The notes below the pieces were generated by a model. The model was not told the DNA's origin, searched no databases, and was given only the letters and a program-made list of their open reading frames with translations. From Afipia sp. (GTDB lineage: Bacteria; Pseudomonadota; Alphaproteobacteria; Rhizobiales; Xanthobacteraceae), in NCBI GenBank assembly GCA_024707075.1, contig JANQAK010000001.1, forward strand, positions 952,001 to 1,016,000: a stretch of 64,000 nucleotides of DNA, given 5' to 3'. A program made the translations under genes and the position numbers. Within the stretch, counting starts at the first letter, position 1; every line of letters begins with the position of its first letter. Positions 27,670-37,455 of the stretch are shown piece by piece.

Positions 27670-28151
27670 CAGCCACACGCCGCCATCATTGAGCAGGAAT
27701 CCCGCAACTTGGACAGGCAAAACTGGGCCGCGAGTGCCCAAAGCAGCAGGAATGAACGCAGCAGAAATTGAAATCGGAGCAGCCCCGGACCCCAAGATCC
27801 GCAATTTTGCTGGAGGACGCTCCCGTACCGGGAGACGCAAGACCGTTGGCGGCACCGGTCGCCACCTATTCCGGACGAGATATACGGGGGAGGCGGAGAC
27901 GGTCTGCGTGCCATCGATTCTTGCTACTTTCACGCCTTGATCGAGGCGCGGAACGCCATTGCGCGCACCAGTTCGTCCGGAGCAGAGCGCAAGTGATTAC
28001 CCTGCGAAAACGGCGCGGGTAACAAATCCTTGGGGCCAAGTGGGCTTTCGGGCTGACCTTCATTAGGGAAATACTGTATTCGTCGCACGATGGATAATCT
28101 CAAAAACGATCTGTTCGATGGTCGGGTTCGGCCATTGAGGGGGGAGGCTAT
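27670..28151. other. intergenic region before the restriction-modification gene
   Basis: Open frames run on both strands here but lack ribosome-binding sites and family features, so I call none. A GGGGAGG site directly before the TTG at 28152 belongs to the next gene. The promoter of that gene should lie here. Confidence 0.35.
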
Positions 28152-31100
28152 TTGTCTGATTCTGCGTTGTTCATTTCCGGGGCGTTGTTCACCACCGACT
28201 ATCTTGTCGAAGCGATCAAGGCCACGTCAGCCTACCGCGCCGTCGATGTGGTAGGGTTGCGTGCGCGACTTGATGAGATCGCCGCTGGGTTTCCACAGAA
28301 TCACAAGACGAACGAAAGCCAGACGGAGGATGATTTCATCTGGCCGGTGCTGGCCTCACTCGGTTGGGCAGACTCCCTTCGTCAACAGAACCTCACGGTG
28401 ACCGGGCGCGATGACGTGCCCGATGGTCTGCTTTTCGCGGACGCGGCAGCAAAGGCCGCAGCCAACGCCCAGGCCGATCAGTGGCGACGCTACGCCCAAG
28501 GGCTTGCGGTCATCGAGAGCAAGCGCTGGGCGCGCCCGCTGGATCGCGCGTCGGGCCGTGACGAGACCACCGCACCTTCCACCCAGATGTTGCGCTATCT
28601 TCGCCGAATTGATGACTTGACCGGCGGCGCGCTGCGTTGGGGTATTCTCACTAACGGCCCGCGCTGGCGGCTCTATTGGGCCGGCGCGCGGTCTATTTCC
28701 GAGGAATTTCTGGAAATCGACCTCAGCCGCGTGCTGGGGCTGGACGGCGACGATCTATTCGCCAACGCGGCTACCCGCGACCACTGGCTGCGGGTCTTCG
28801 CGGTCATGTTCGGGCGCGAAGGATTTCTGAGGGATGGCGCGGATCAACGCTCGTTTCATGATCGTGCCCGTGCGGAAGCCGCTTTCTACGAAGAGCGCGT
28901 TGCCGCCAGCCTATCGAAACTGGTGTTCGAGTCGGTCTTCCCTAGCCTTGCCATGGCCATCGCCGACACCGCGCCGGATGCACCCTTGACGGACGTTCGT
29001 GACGCTGCCCTGGTGCTACTCTATCGTCTGCTCTTTCTGCTCTATGCCGAAGATCGCGACCTCCTTCCCGTCAGCGATCCTCGATATGACGACTATGCGC
29101 TGCGTCCTTTGCGTCTGGATGTCGGTACGCGGGTGACGAACGGCGACGCATTTTCCACCTCGGCCGCGCGCATTTGGTCGCACGTATCCGATCTGTCGAG
29201 GATCATCGATAGAGGCGACAGTTCGGTCGGCATTCCACCCTACAATGGTGGTCTTTTTGCAACGAGCGGCGCGCCCCTGCTCAACAACGCCCGCGTCCCC
29301 GACAGCGTGATGGCTTCGGCGCTCGATGCCCTGTCATACGAACGATCATCCGGAGAGCGGCGCTATATCAATTACCGTGACCTCTCGGTTCAGCAACTCG
29401 GCTCAATCTATGAGCGCCTGCTCGAATTCGAAATCGTTCGGAATGCTGCCGGTGCACTCACTGTGCGGCCCAACCTCTTCGCCCGCAAGAATACAGGCAG
29501 CTACTACACCCCCGACGAACTGGTCGGACTGATCCTCGACGAGACACTCGAACCTCTGATCGCCGAACGGCGGGATGCGTTCCGGACGGCACTCGCCACG
29601 CTTTCCTCGAAGGATTCGGAGGATTTTCGGCGGCGAACGCTACGCGATGTCGATCCGGCCAACGCGATTCTGTCACTCCGGATTTGTGACCCGGCGATGG
29701 GGTCGGGCCACTTTCTTGTCAGTCTGGTCGATATGCTGGCCGACCAGGTGCTGGACGCGATGGCGGAAGCCGCCGCACTCGGCGTCGAACTGCACTACAC
29801 CTCGCCACTGGCCGACAAGATCGAGGATATCCGCGCCACCATTCTCAAGAACGCGCGGACGGCAAAATGGACAATCGACGAGGAACAACTCGACGACCGC
29901 CACATCGTCCGCCGTATGGTCCTCAAACGCTGCGTCTATGGCGTGGATAAGAATCCAATGGCGGTCGAACTCGCCAAGGTTGCACTGTGGCTGCACACCT
30001 TCACCGTCGGCGCTCCGCTGTCCTTCATCGATCACCATCTCCATGCCGGCGACAGTCTGTTCGGTCTGTGGGTGCGTGACGCCATCGACAAGGCCGCATC
30101 CGGTGGCGAGCTTTTCTACAACGAGGCACTTCGCAACGCGCAGCGCTCCGCCGAAGCGATGAAGACAATCGAGGCGCTAACCGATGTGGAAATCGCCGAA
30201 GCGCATCGTTCAGCGGCGATGTACGCCGACGTGGAGTTGATGACCGGCGAGCTGGATGGGTTCGTCAGCTTCATTCATGCGCTCGACTGGATTGACCTGA
30301 AATCCAGAGAAGACAGGGCGCTGGTCCGCCTCTGGCTCGACGGGCGGTTCGGCGATCCCATTCCCATTGCCCGCGGCCGGAAACCCCCAGAAGGCGGAAT
30401 GGCAAAGCCGGAGGAGGTCGCGGCGTTCACCTCAATCTGGCAACGCGCTCGCGCGCTGATCGCTGAGGAGCGCTTCCTGAACTGGCAGATCGCCTTTCCC
30501 GGCGTCTGGAGCAACTGGTCCGACAAAGCTCGCGACGGCGGCTTCGATGCCGTCGTCGGCAATCCACCATGGGACCGGATCAAGCTACAACAAGTGGAAT
30601 GGTTCGAGGTACGTCTGCCTGAGATCGCGGCTGAGCCCCGTGCCGCCGATCGAAAGGCGCGTGTAGAGGAATTGGTCGAGTCTGGTCATCCGCTTGCTGA
30701 GGATTTCAAGATGGCAGAGCGCCGCGCCAACGACGCATTGCGCATGGCGCGTTACAGCACCGGCAAATCAACAAAAGATCCAGTTTCGGGAAGGAAGATA
30801 ACAGCTCCATCAGACCACTACCCCATGCTTAGTGGAGGCGACATTAATCTCTACAGCTTGTTTGTGGAGCGTGCGCATACGCTCGTCAAACCGGCTGGCA
30901 TGGTGGGATTGCTAGTCCCAATAGGGATAGGTGCGGATAAGACAAGCGCCGAATATATTTCGACCATAACCAAGAATGGGCAGCTCAAGGCTTTTATTGC
31001 TTTCGAGAACAAACGTCGGTGGCTGTTTAAGGATGTTCACGCGGAAGACCAACCGACCATTTTGATCGCCACAAATCCAGGCCGACGTTATTCAAAATTT

Positions 31101-32270
31101 CGATATGCCGTTAAATTGCACAACCTACCGAATGAACAATCCGATCCAACGGTACTGATGGACGCTTCTACCCTGCTGGCGGTGAATCCTAATACGGGGA
31201 CTGTCCCAATCTTCCGATCGGCGGAAGATGCGAGGATTGTCACAGGTGCATATTCGCGTGTTCCAGTGTTCGTCAGAAAGTCCGGAAAGGAGATGACCAG
31301 CGATTGGCACGCGCGTTATCTTACAATGTTCCACATGACCAACGACAGCAAACTGTTCCGCAACAAGCATGAGCTTGAAGAACAAGAGGGGGCGTGGCCT
31401 ATTGGTCAGGAACACTATCACTCGACAGCAGGAAAATGGCTTCCATTGTACGAAGGAAAGACCGTCCAGATTTACAATCATCGCTACGCATCGATAGTCA
31501 CGCCAGCAGGATCGATCAGTGGCCAAGGACAAAATATCTACACGACGCCAGAAGAACTGAAATCGCCTGATTTTGTGCCCACACCGCGCTATTGGGTCAA
31601 CGTGAAAGAAGTCGATGGCATTGAGCGAGGATACGCTATTGGCTTCAATGATGTTTGCAACACAAACAACGAGCGATCATTGATCGCTGCCGTTATTCCA
31701 CGGGTCGGCGCTGGCAACACGCTGCCGCTCTTAGACGAATTGAGCGCTCCTGATTGCGCCCTATTGGTCGCCAATCTGAATTCGATACTATGCGACTATC
31801 TTGCAAGGAATAAGATTCAAAGTCGGCACCTTAACAAGTACATCCTCGAACAACTTCCCATCATCCCACCCGCCACCTACGACCGCAAATTTGGTCCGAA
31901 ATCCTCTGCCGAGATCATCCGCGAAGCGGTGCTGGAACTAAGCTACACCGCCCACGATCTTGCTTCGTTCGCGCGCGACCTTGGCTATCTTGATGCGGCA
32001 GGCAATGTGCTGCCGCCGTTTGTCTGGAATGAAGACCGACGCTTAGTGCTGCGCACCAAACTCGACGCACTCTACTTCATCCTGTACGGGGTGTTCGATC
32101 CGGCTGACCCGATGCGAAGCCGCGACGATATTCGTTACATCTATTCGACCTTCCCCATCGTCGAACGTGAAGAAAACGAGAAATGGGGCAGCTATCGCAG
32201 CCGCGACTTGTGCCTTGCATGGATCAACGCTCTGACTGCCGGGCAGCCTGACGCCAATGTGACGGGCTGA
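28152..32270 (+). CDS. type IIG-like restriction-modification fusion protein
   Basis: The 1372-aa protein looks self-contained. An N-terminal PD-(D/E)XK-like segment has DVPDGLLF and, some 35 residues on, LAVIESKRW. The central N6-adenine methyltransferase (Eco57I class) has the AdoMet motif CDPAMGSGHFLVSLVD and the catalytic motif VVGNPPWDRI. A C-terminal region from about residue 930 should hold target recognition. The start is TTG after GGGGAGG. A separate specificity subunit, BREX (pglZ, brxC) or DISARM (drmABC) genes are absent, which favours a stand-alone type IIG enzyme over PglX or DrmMI. The target sequence cannot be read from the gene. Confidence 0.8.
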   Translation: MSDSALFISGALFTTDYLVEAIKATSAYRAVDVVGLRARLDEIAAGFPQNHKTNESQTEDDFIWPVLASLGWADSLRQQNLTVTGRDDVPDGLLFADAAAKAAANAQADQWRRYAQGLAVIESKRWARPLDRASGRDETTAPSTQMLRYLRRIDDLTGGALRWGILTNGPRWRLYWAGARSISEEFLEIDLSRVLGLDGDDLFANAATRDHWLRVFAVMFGREGFLRDGADQRSFHDRARAEAAFYEERVAASLSKLVFESVFPSLAMAIADTAPDAPLTDVRDAALVLLYRLLFLLYAEDRDLLPVSDPRYDDYALRPLRLDVGTRVTNGDAFSTSAARIWSHVSDLSRIIDRGDSSVGIPPYNGGLFATSGAPLLNNARVPDSVMASALDALSYERSSGERRYINYRDLSVQQLGSIYERLLEFEIVRNAAGALTVRPNLFARKNTGSYYTPDELVGLILDETLEPLIAERRDAFRTALATLSSKDSEDFRRRTLRDVDPANAILSLRICDPAMGSGHFLVSLVDMLADQVLDAMAEAAALGVELHYTSPLADKIEDIRATILKNARTAKWTIDEEQLDDRHIVRRMVLKRCVYGVDKNPMAVELAKVALWLHTFTVGAPLSFIDHHLHAGDSLFGLWVRDAIDKAASGGELFYNEALRNAQRSAEAMKTIEALTDVEIAEAHRSAAMYADVELMTGELDGFVSFIHALDWIDLKSREDRALVRLWLDGRFGDPIPIARGRKPPEGGMAKPEEVAAFTSIWQRARALIAEERFLNWQIAFPGVWSNWSDKARDGGFDAVVGNPPWDRIKLQQVEWFEVRLPEIAAEPRAADRKARVEELVESGHPLAEDFKMAERRANDALRMARYSTGKSTKDPVSGRKITAPSDHYPMLSGGDINLYSLFVERAHTLVKPAGMVGLLVPIGIGADKTSAEYISTITKNGQLKAFIAFENKRRWLFKDVHAEDQPTILIATNPGRRYSKFRYAVKLHNLPNEQSDPTVLMDASTLLAVNPNTGTVPIFRSAEDARIVTGAYSRVPVFVRKSGKEMTSDWHARYLTMFHMTNDSKLFRNKHELEEQEGAWPIGQEHYHSTAGKWLPLYEGKTVQIYNHRYASIVTPAGSISGQGQNIYTTPEELKSPDFVPTPRYWVNVKEVDGIERGYAIGFNDVCNTNNERSLIAAVIPRVGAGNTLPLLDELSAPDCALLVANLNSILCDYLARNKIQSRHLNKYILEQLPIIPPATYDRKFGPKSSAEIIREAVLELSYTAHDLASFARDLGYLDAAGNVLPPFVWNEDRRLVLRTKLDALYFILYGVFDPADPMRSRDDIRYIYSTFPIVEREENEKWGSYRSRDLCLAWINALTAGQPDANVTG

Positions 32271-32607
32271 ATCGGCCGAGAGATCGATCAACCTCCAGGC
32301 GATTTCCGATTTGCCGGGCAGCTGGCATATAACCAGGATGGCCAGCAACTTGCACTCCTGTCCAATCTTTCACCTTGGCTGATAAATCAGGAAAATCAAC
32401 CACGACCGGTTCAGAGCTTCGATACCCGCCAATCAGCAGCGCCTTAAACGCGTCGGCTTTGGAGGCGGAATTCCCTTGCGCGTAGCCCGGCGGCAAGACG
32501 CCCGGTCGCCATGCCTTAACTACACGATAGCAGCGACTTGCCGTATTCTTGGCCGAGCACCGCACCGCCTTCAGACCAATTAGAGAATTTAACCACTTCC
32601 AGGCCAT
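32224..32607 (-). CDS. doubtful 127-aa ORF near tRNA-Ser
   Basis: A minus-strand frame overlaps the end of the restriction-modification gene by 47 bases. Its middle (GYAQGNSASKADAFKALLIG, then GYRSSEPVVVDFPDLSAKV) reads like a real protein, and in the neighbouring frame just upstream another stretch (MPINGYLLAPAKGGIVLRLG) does too, so a decayed gene at the tRNA end of the island is possible. No family is recognised. Confidence 0.25.
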   Translation of the reverse strand: MAWKWLNSLIGLKAVRCSAKNTASRCYRVVKAWRPGVLPPGYAQGNSASKADAFKALLIGGYRSSEPVVVDFPDLSAKVKDWTGVQVAGHPGYMPAARQIGNRLEVDRSLGRFSPSHWRQAARQSER

Positions 32608-32734
32608 TTTTCAGCTGTTGGCCCAAGCGCAGAACGATACCGCCTTTTGCGGGCGCTAAAAGGTAACCATTTATGGGCATTTGTCGGCTCAAGCGACTGT
32701 TCAGAACCGAACCACGAGAAATACCTTGACTAGC

Positions 32735-32824
32735 TGGCGGAGAGAGCGGGATTCGAACCCGCGATACGGTTTCCCGTATACACACTTTCCAGGCGTGCGC
32801 CTTCAACCACTCGGCCACCTCTCC
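32735..32824 (-). tRNA. tRNA-Ser (anticodon GGA)
   Basis: Read on the minus strand the gene begins GGAGAGGTGGCCGAGTGG and ends with CCA encoded. The acceptor stem pairs over seven bases with one G-U, the anticodon loop reads CTGGAAA (anticodon GGA), a long variable arm TATACGGGAAACCGTATC forms a stem as in class II tRNAs, and the T-arm is GCGGGTTCGAATCCCGC. It lies at the boundary between the accessory region and core genes, and its 3' end faces the island, a common integration geometry. Confidence 0.95.
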
Positions 32825-32990
32825 AGCGCGCCTGTCATGAAGGGGCGCGCGGCGATTTGCAAGAGAGCGTGGGCGCCAGCCGCAAATATTCCCTAAATAT
32901 CTGAAGTTCCGGCATTATTTGACGGTAATGAGGGCGGGCAACCCGATCCGAGGGACCAGCCTGACAGGCAGAGCCTAGCTATCACGGTTT

Positions 32991-34436
32991 CTAGTTATAA
33001 AGCCTTGCGCCGACCGCCCGCAGCGGCCGGACAGTGGCGGACGGCAGGACCGGCCCCGCCGTACTGCGGGCATTCTCCAGCGCATCTATAAAGTCAGCGA
33101 ACCAGCTATGGATGGTCCCGGCGCGGAGCTTCGCCATCATCGCTTCCCAGCGCATCCGCCGCTCAGGCGCCGGCATCGACAACGCCGTCGCAATGGTGCG
33201 CGCCATGCCGTCGATGTCGTGCGGATTGACCAGCAGCGCGGTGTCGAGTTCGTTCGCGGCACCGGCGAATTTCGACAGCACCAGCACGCCGGGATCGATC
33301 GGATTCTGCGCAGCGACATATTCCTTGGCGACGAGATTCATGCCGTCATGCAGCGGCGTCACCACGCCGACCTGCGCCGCGCGGTAAAACCCCGCAAGCA
33401 CGGTCTGGCTGAAGCCCTTGCTGAGGTAACGGATCGGCGTCCAGTCCACTTCGCCGTGACGGCCGTTGACCTCGGTCACCTGCTTCGACAACTCATCCTG
33501 CAAGTTGCTGTAAGCCTCGATACCGCCGCGCGACGGTGTCGCAATCTGCAAGAGCGAGACCGACCGTTTCAGGGAAGGCTGCATCTCGAACAGCCGGTCG
33601 AAGGCGCTGATACGGTTGACGAGGCCTTTGGAATAATCGACGCGATCGACGCCGATGGCGAGGCGCTCGCCGTGCAGGCTCTTGCGCAGGCGCGACACAT
33701 CCGGATGCGACGCCGCGCGCTGGGCCTGCGCCGAAAATCCATCGACATCGATGCCGATCGGGAAGGTCGCGATGCGCGACGTGCCGAAGCGGGAGGTGAC
33801 GATGCCTGCGTCAACCTCAAGACCGAGATCCGTGCGCAGATAGGTCGCGAAATTCTCACAATCGTCGTCGGTCTGAAAGCCGATGAGATCATAGGCGAGC
33901 ATCGCCTCGATCAGTTCGCGATGATGCGGCACGCCCGCGATGACCCGGCGCGCCGGCCACGGCGTATGCAGGAAGAAGCCGAGCGGATTGCGGACCCCGA
34001 GATCGCGCATCTCCGCGCCGAGCGCGAGAAAATGATAGTCCTGAATCCAGAACATGGTGCCGGGCTTGCGAAAACGCATCAGCGCGCGCGCCATGAAGGC
34101 GTTCACCTCGCGATAGGACTGATAGTCGTCCTGCGAGACGCGAATAAGATCGGTTCGGGAATGCAGCGCAGGCCACAGCGCGGAATTGGCGAAGCCCTCG
34201 TAATAGCCGCCGTAATGCGCGGCCGGAAGATCGAGCAGCGCCAGCGCACCGGCGCCGAGCGATTCGATTTCAGCAAAGGAATCCTTGGTTGCGTTGTCGC
34301 GCACGCGGCCCGATGAACCGACCCAGATCGCACCTGATTTCTCCACGACAGGCAGCAGCGCTGCTGCGAGTCCGCCGGTCATGGGTTCATTTGCTTTGGC
34401 GCGCGCGACGCGATTGGAAACAACGACGAGATCCAC
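32991..34436 (-). CDS. otsA: alpha,alpha-trehalose-phosphate synthase (UDP-forming)
   Basis: The 481-aa protein is a GT20 enzyme joining UDP-glucose and glucose-6-phosphate to trehalose-6-phosphate. Visible marks are the N-terminal VVVSNRVARA, the WIQDYHFLALG segment, the catalytic/sugar-nucleotide motif GVDRVDYSKGL and the late LHDGMNLVAKEYVAAQ with the UDP-contacting acidic residue. Its length is typical. It lies downstream of GH15 and otsB on the same strand, 368 bases after GH15, so it may have its own promoter. Trehalose made here is probably an osmotic and desiccation protectant. Confidence 0.93.
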   Translation of the reverse strand: MDLVVVSNRVARAKANEPMTGGLAAALLPVVEKSGAIWVGSSGRVRDNATKDSFAEIESLGAGALALLDLPAAHYGGYYEGFANSALWPALHSRTDLIRVSQDDYQSYREVNAFMARALMRFRKPGTMFWIQDYHFLALGAEMRDLGVRNPLGFFLHTPWPARRVIAGVPHHRELIEAMLAYDLIGFQTDDDCENFATYLRTDLGLEVDAGIVTSRFGTSRIATFPIGIDVDGFSAQAQRAASHPDVSRLRKSLHGERLAIGVDRVDYSKGLVNRISAFDRLFEMQPSLKRSVSLLQIATPSRGGIEAYSNLQDELSKQVTEVNGRHGEVDWTPIRYLSKGFSQTVLAGFYRAAQVGVVTPLHDGMNLVAKEYVAAQNPIDPGVLVLSKFAGAANELDTALLVNPHDIDGMARTIATALSMPAPERRMRWEAMMAKLRAGTIHSWFADFIDALENARSTAGPVLPSATVRPLRAVGARLYN

Positions 34437-34804
34437 AGGGGCCCTCCCTAGTTTCGCGATCGCAAAACCAACACCTGTTCATCAATATGGTTCCTTGCCA
34501 CGCTTCAGACTGATTGATGTCGAATTTTGGCGAGCGATGGAACCAGGTTCCGAGTTGCAAAGGGTGGCCGATTAAAACTGCCTTGCATAGTCTTGACACA
34601 TTCGGAATCTCGCGGTGCGGTTCGAAAGAAAATACCGCTGCACCATGTAGACACGTTCTATTCAGGCCACACATGCGGATTGCATTGCGGCCTGATTCGT
34701 CATCACCGAACGAATCGCGTTACGCATTGCGTGCTTGAAGATCATTTTTCAAGAGCGCGGAGGTCTTCGGCGCCGAAGCGGTCATGCAGAAAAAGAACCA
34801 CGCT
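34437..34804. other. intergenic region upstream of otsA
   Basis: No gene is visible in 368 bases. The span probably holds the otsA promoter on the minus strand. I see no clear sigma-70 pair or strong hairpin. Confidence 0.4.
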
Positions 34805-36643
34805 TTAACTGCGCCAGTAGCGATCTTCCCAGTTCCGCGACAATTTCATGCCGGTGAGAATCAATCCCGCCATCGAATAGGTCTGCGGAAAATTTCCGAA
34901 CAGCGCTCCGGTCTTCGGATCGACGTCTTCCGACAGCAGGCCGTAGCGATTGCGATGCGCCAGCGCATCCTCGAACAGATCGCGCGCTTCGTCCCGACGT
35001 CCAAGCTGCCACCATGCATCGATCAGCCAGAACCGGCAGATCATGAATGCCGTCACCGGCAATCCGAAATCGTCTTCCGCCGCGTAGCGCATGACATGCT
35101 TCTCACGCAGCAACTCGCGCTCCATGACCTTGACGGTCTTGACGAAGCGCGGATCGTCGACCTCGCAGACGCCAAGATCAGGCAACAACAGCACGCTGGC
35201 GTCGAGATCGTCAGATCCGAACGCAGCGGTGAAGGCTTCGCGTTTTGGATTCCACGCCTTCTCAAGAAGCTCCTTGTGAATGGGATCAGCCAGCGAATTC
35301 CAGTAAGAGGCGCGCTCATGCAGGCCGAGACGCGCGGCTATCGCGCCGAGCCGGTTGACGCCCGCCCAGCACATCGCAGCGGAATGGGTGTGGACGCGCT
35401 GCCGCCCGCGATATTCCCAGATGCCGGCATCCGGCTGCAACGCAACGGCGGCGGCTTTCTCGCCAAGATGTTCAAGCAGGCGGAACAGCTTTTCGCCCGC
35501 AGGCGTCGGCAGGCGACGGTCGAAGAACAGCGGAAGCGCCGCGAGGATCACGCTGCCATAGGTATCGTGCTGAATCTGATCGACGGCGGCGTTGCCGACG
35601 CGAACGGGACCATCACCGCGATAGCCCTTGAGATCGGTAGCGATCCATTCGTCAAGCGGCAGATTCGGCACCACGCTGTAAACCGGCTTCAACGGCCCAT
35701 CCGCGTTGGTGGCGATCGACAGCGTGAAGCCGATGAAATCCTCCATCGTCTGCGTCGCACCCACGCGATTCAGCGCCTTCACCACGAAATACGCATCGCG
35801 CAGCCAGCAGAAGCGGTAATCCCAGTTGCGGCCCGAACCCGGTGCTTCCGGAATCGACGTAGTATGCGCGGCGATGATGCCGCCGGTCTCCTCGAAGTTC
35901 GACAGCTTCAGCGTAATGGCGGCGCGGATGATCGCTTCCTGCCAGTCGTAGGAGATATAAAGACGGCGCACCCAGTGCAGCCAGTATGATTTTGTCTGCT
36001 CGGCAAACGAGGTGGCGGTCGCGGCAAGATCGCCGGGATATGGCTCGTCGTGACCGAACACCATGTGGATGGGCCGCGTCAGCACAAACGGCGTTTCATG
36101 CTCGATCATGGCAATGGGCGCGTCCGTCGTCACGCGGACGGTCGCCTCGTCCTCGAAGTAGCGGATGTGGTTGCTGCCCAGCGCCCGCCGCTTCAGCGGC
36201 TTGCCGTAGGCGTGCGTAGGACGGACACGAATCGTGACACGGGGCAGGCCTGCAATCGGCTCGATGATTCGAAATAGCTGCGGGGGCCGAAACATACGGC
36301 CGTACTGCCGGAAGCGCGGCGCGAAATCCGTGATTCGAACAGCGCCGCCGTTCTTGTCAGTCAGGATAGTTTCAACAATCGCCGTGTTCCGGACATAACT
36401 CGATTGGTATTCGACCATCCCGTCCAGCACGACGTCGCTGAACCCTTTCTCCTCGTCGCCCGCCAGCAAACGGGAGAACACCGGATCGGCGTCGAACCGC
36501 GGGAAACACCACCACACCAGCCGCGACGTTGGATCGACCAGCGCCGCCGTCTTGCAGTTGCCGATCACCGCGAGATCGAGGCCGTGATCGATCCTCGCGC
36601 CCGCCTCAATTTGCGACTTCGTTATTGCCTTCGGAATATTCAT
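34805..36643 (-). CDS. glycoside hydrolase family 15 protein (trehalase/glucoamylase-like)
   Basis: The 612-aa protein has an N-terminal beta-sandwich region (to about residue 240) and an (alpha/alpha)6 barrel. GH15 marks include RNWDYRFCWLRDAYFVVKAL, GIWEYRGRQRVHTHSA with the probable general acid glutamate, and YGLLSEDVDPKTG with the general base glutamate, followed by GNFPQTYSMAGLI. Bacterial members of this type hydrolyse trehalose or malto-oligosaccharides. It overlaps otsB by four bases, so breakdown and synthesis genes for trehalose are co-expressed; it may set the trehalose level. Substrate is inferred from context. Confidence 0.88.
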   Translation of the reverse strand: MNIPKAITKSQIEAGARIDHGLDLAVIGNCKTAALVDPTSRLVWWCFPRFDADPVFSRLLAGDEEKGFSDVVLDGMVEYQSSYVRNTAIVETILTDKNGGAVRITDFAPRFRQYGRMFRPPQLFRIIEPIAGLPRVTIRVRPTHAYGKPLKRRALGSNHIRYFEDEATVRVTTDAPIAMIEHETPFVLTRPIHMVFGHDEPYPGDLAATATSFAEQTKSYWLHWVRRLYISYDWQEAIIRAAITLKLSNFEETGGIIAAHTTSIPEAPGSGRNWDYRFCWLRDAYFVVKALNRVGATQTMEDFIGFTLSIATNADGPLKPVYSVVPNLPLDEWIATDLKGYRGDGPVRVGNAAVDQIQHDTYGSVILAALPLFFDRRLPTPAGEKLFRLLEHLGEKAAAVALQPDAGIWEYRGRQRVHTHSAAMCWAGVNRLGAIAARLGLHERASYWNSLADPIHKELLEKAWNPKREAFTAAFGSDDLDASVLLLPDLGVCEVDDPRFVKTVKVMERELLREKHVMRYAAEDDFGLPVTAFMICRFWLIDAWWQLGRRDEARDLFEDALAHRNRYGLLSEDVDPKTGALFGNFPQTYSMAGLILTGMKLSRNWEDRYWRS

Positions 36644-37452
36644 CGGGCCGCCATTGTTTCGTCATCGAGCAAATGCGTGAGCCAGGCGCGGACATCCTTC
36701 GGGGCCTTGAAAAACCCGTCGACACCATGCGCGCGGCGGCTCACCGAAAAAGAAACGCCGCTGAACGACGGCATGATGGCGAACACGGACTCGTCCGTGA
36801 CGTCGTCGCCAATGAAGATGGGATTGCGCCCGGCAAATGGCGCATGGATCATCAGCTCGCGGACGCCGGTCGCCTTGGTAAATCCGGCATGCTTGATCTC
36901 GCACACGAACTTTCCGGGCAGAACATCAATCGGCGCCTGCGGCAGATCGGCCCGGATTAAGGACACCGCTTCATAGATCGCACGCTCGAACTCCGGCGCG
37001 AGCCGGTAATGCAGCGCGACCGAATAGCCCTTGTCCTCGTAGATGATGCCCGGGCTGAGTTTCGAGATCGCAATGAAGCGACGCTTCAGATCATTGTCCA
37101 TCGGCGGCGCGTGCGCGGCGACGGCTTCGTTCTCCGTCGAAAGCCGCATTTCCGCGCCGTGGCCGCCGACGGCGGGAAACTGCAATGGCGCAAAGATCAC
37201 GTCGATATCGGTCAGTGAACGACCGCTCACCAGCGCGAGCGCGCCATCGAGGCGATCGTGCAAAGCCTGCAAGATCGGACCCAGCTTCGGCGGCACCACG
37301 ATATCGCGCGGCGTCGGCGCAAGATCGATCAGCGTGCCGTCGATATCGAGCAGCAGTGCGGTCCGGTCGAGGTCCGGCATGATCCCGGCGGGAGCGGGCA
37401 ATATATCTCCGGCAGCCTTTGCTGCGGGTATGTCAACAACACCATGATCCAT
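36640..37452 (-). CDS. otsB: trehalose-6-phosphate phosphatase
   Basis: The 270-aa HAD-family protein has motif I LLDIDGTLIDLAP with both aspartates, the GGHGAEMRLS cap-region segment, and motif III FIGDDVTDESVF. It removes phosphate from trehalose-6-phosphate to give trehalose, completing the OtsA pathway in the cytoplasm. It lies between the MFS transporter gene (four bases upstream) and GH15 (four-base overlap), so MFS-otsB-GH15 form one transcription unit with otsA downstream. Length is normal for OtsB. Confidence 0.92.
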   Translation of the reverse strand: MDHGVVDIPAAKAAGDILPAPAGIMPDLDRTALLLDIDGTLIDLAPTPRDIVVPPKLGPILQALHDRLDGALALVSGRSLTDIDVIFAPLQFPAVGGHGAEMRLSTENEAVAAHAPPMDNDLKRRFIAISKLSPGIIYEDKGYSVALHYRLAPEFERAIYEAVSLIRADLPQAPIDVLPGKFVCEIKHAGFTKATGVRELMIHAPFAGRNPIFIGDDVTDESVFAIMPSFSGVSFSVSRRAHGVDGFFKAPKDVRAWLTHLLDDETMAAR

Positions 37453-37455
37453 CAG

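Noticed and set aside
27638-27940. Overlapping open frames on both strands after the Argonaute gene
   Set aside because: Each is the mirror of the other, proline/arginine-rich and without motifs or ribosome-binding sites.
28152-32270. BREX PglX or DISARM DrmMI methylase
   Set aside because: No pglZ, brxC, brxL or drmABC genes lie nearby; a stand-alone type IIG enzyme is simpler.
32516-32818. Minus-strand frame starting [20 protein letters not shown]
   Set aside because: Its first third is the tRNA-Ser gene read as protein, a well-known false gene. The remainder may be decayed sequence but is not supported as a CDS.
33108-34316. Long plus-strand frame of about 400 codons opposite otsA
   Set aside because: It is antisense to a clear otsA, arginine/histidine-rich and without motifs; such frames arise from GC-rich codon bias.
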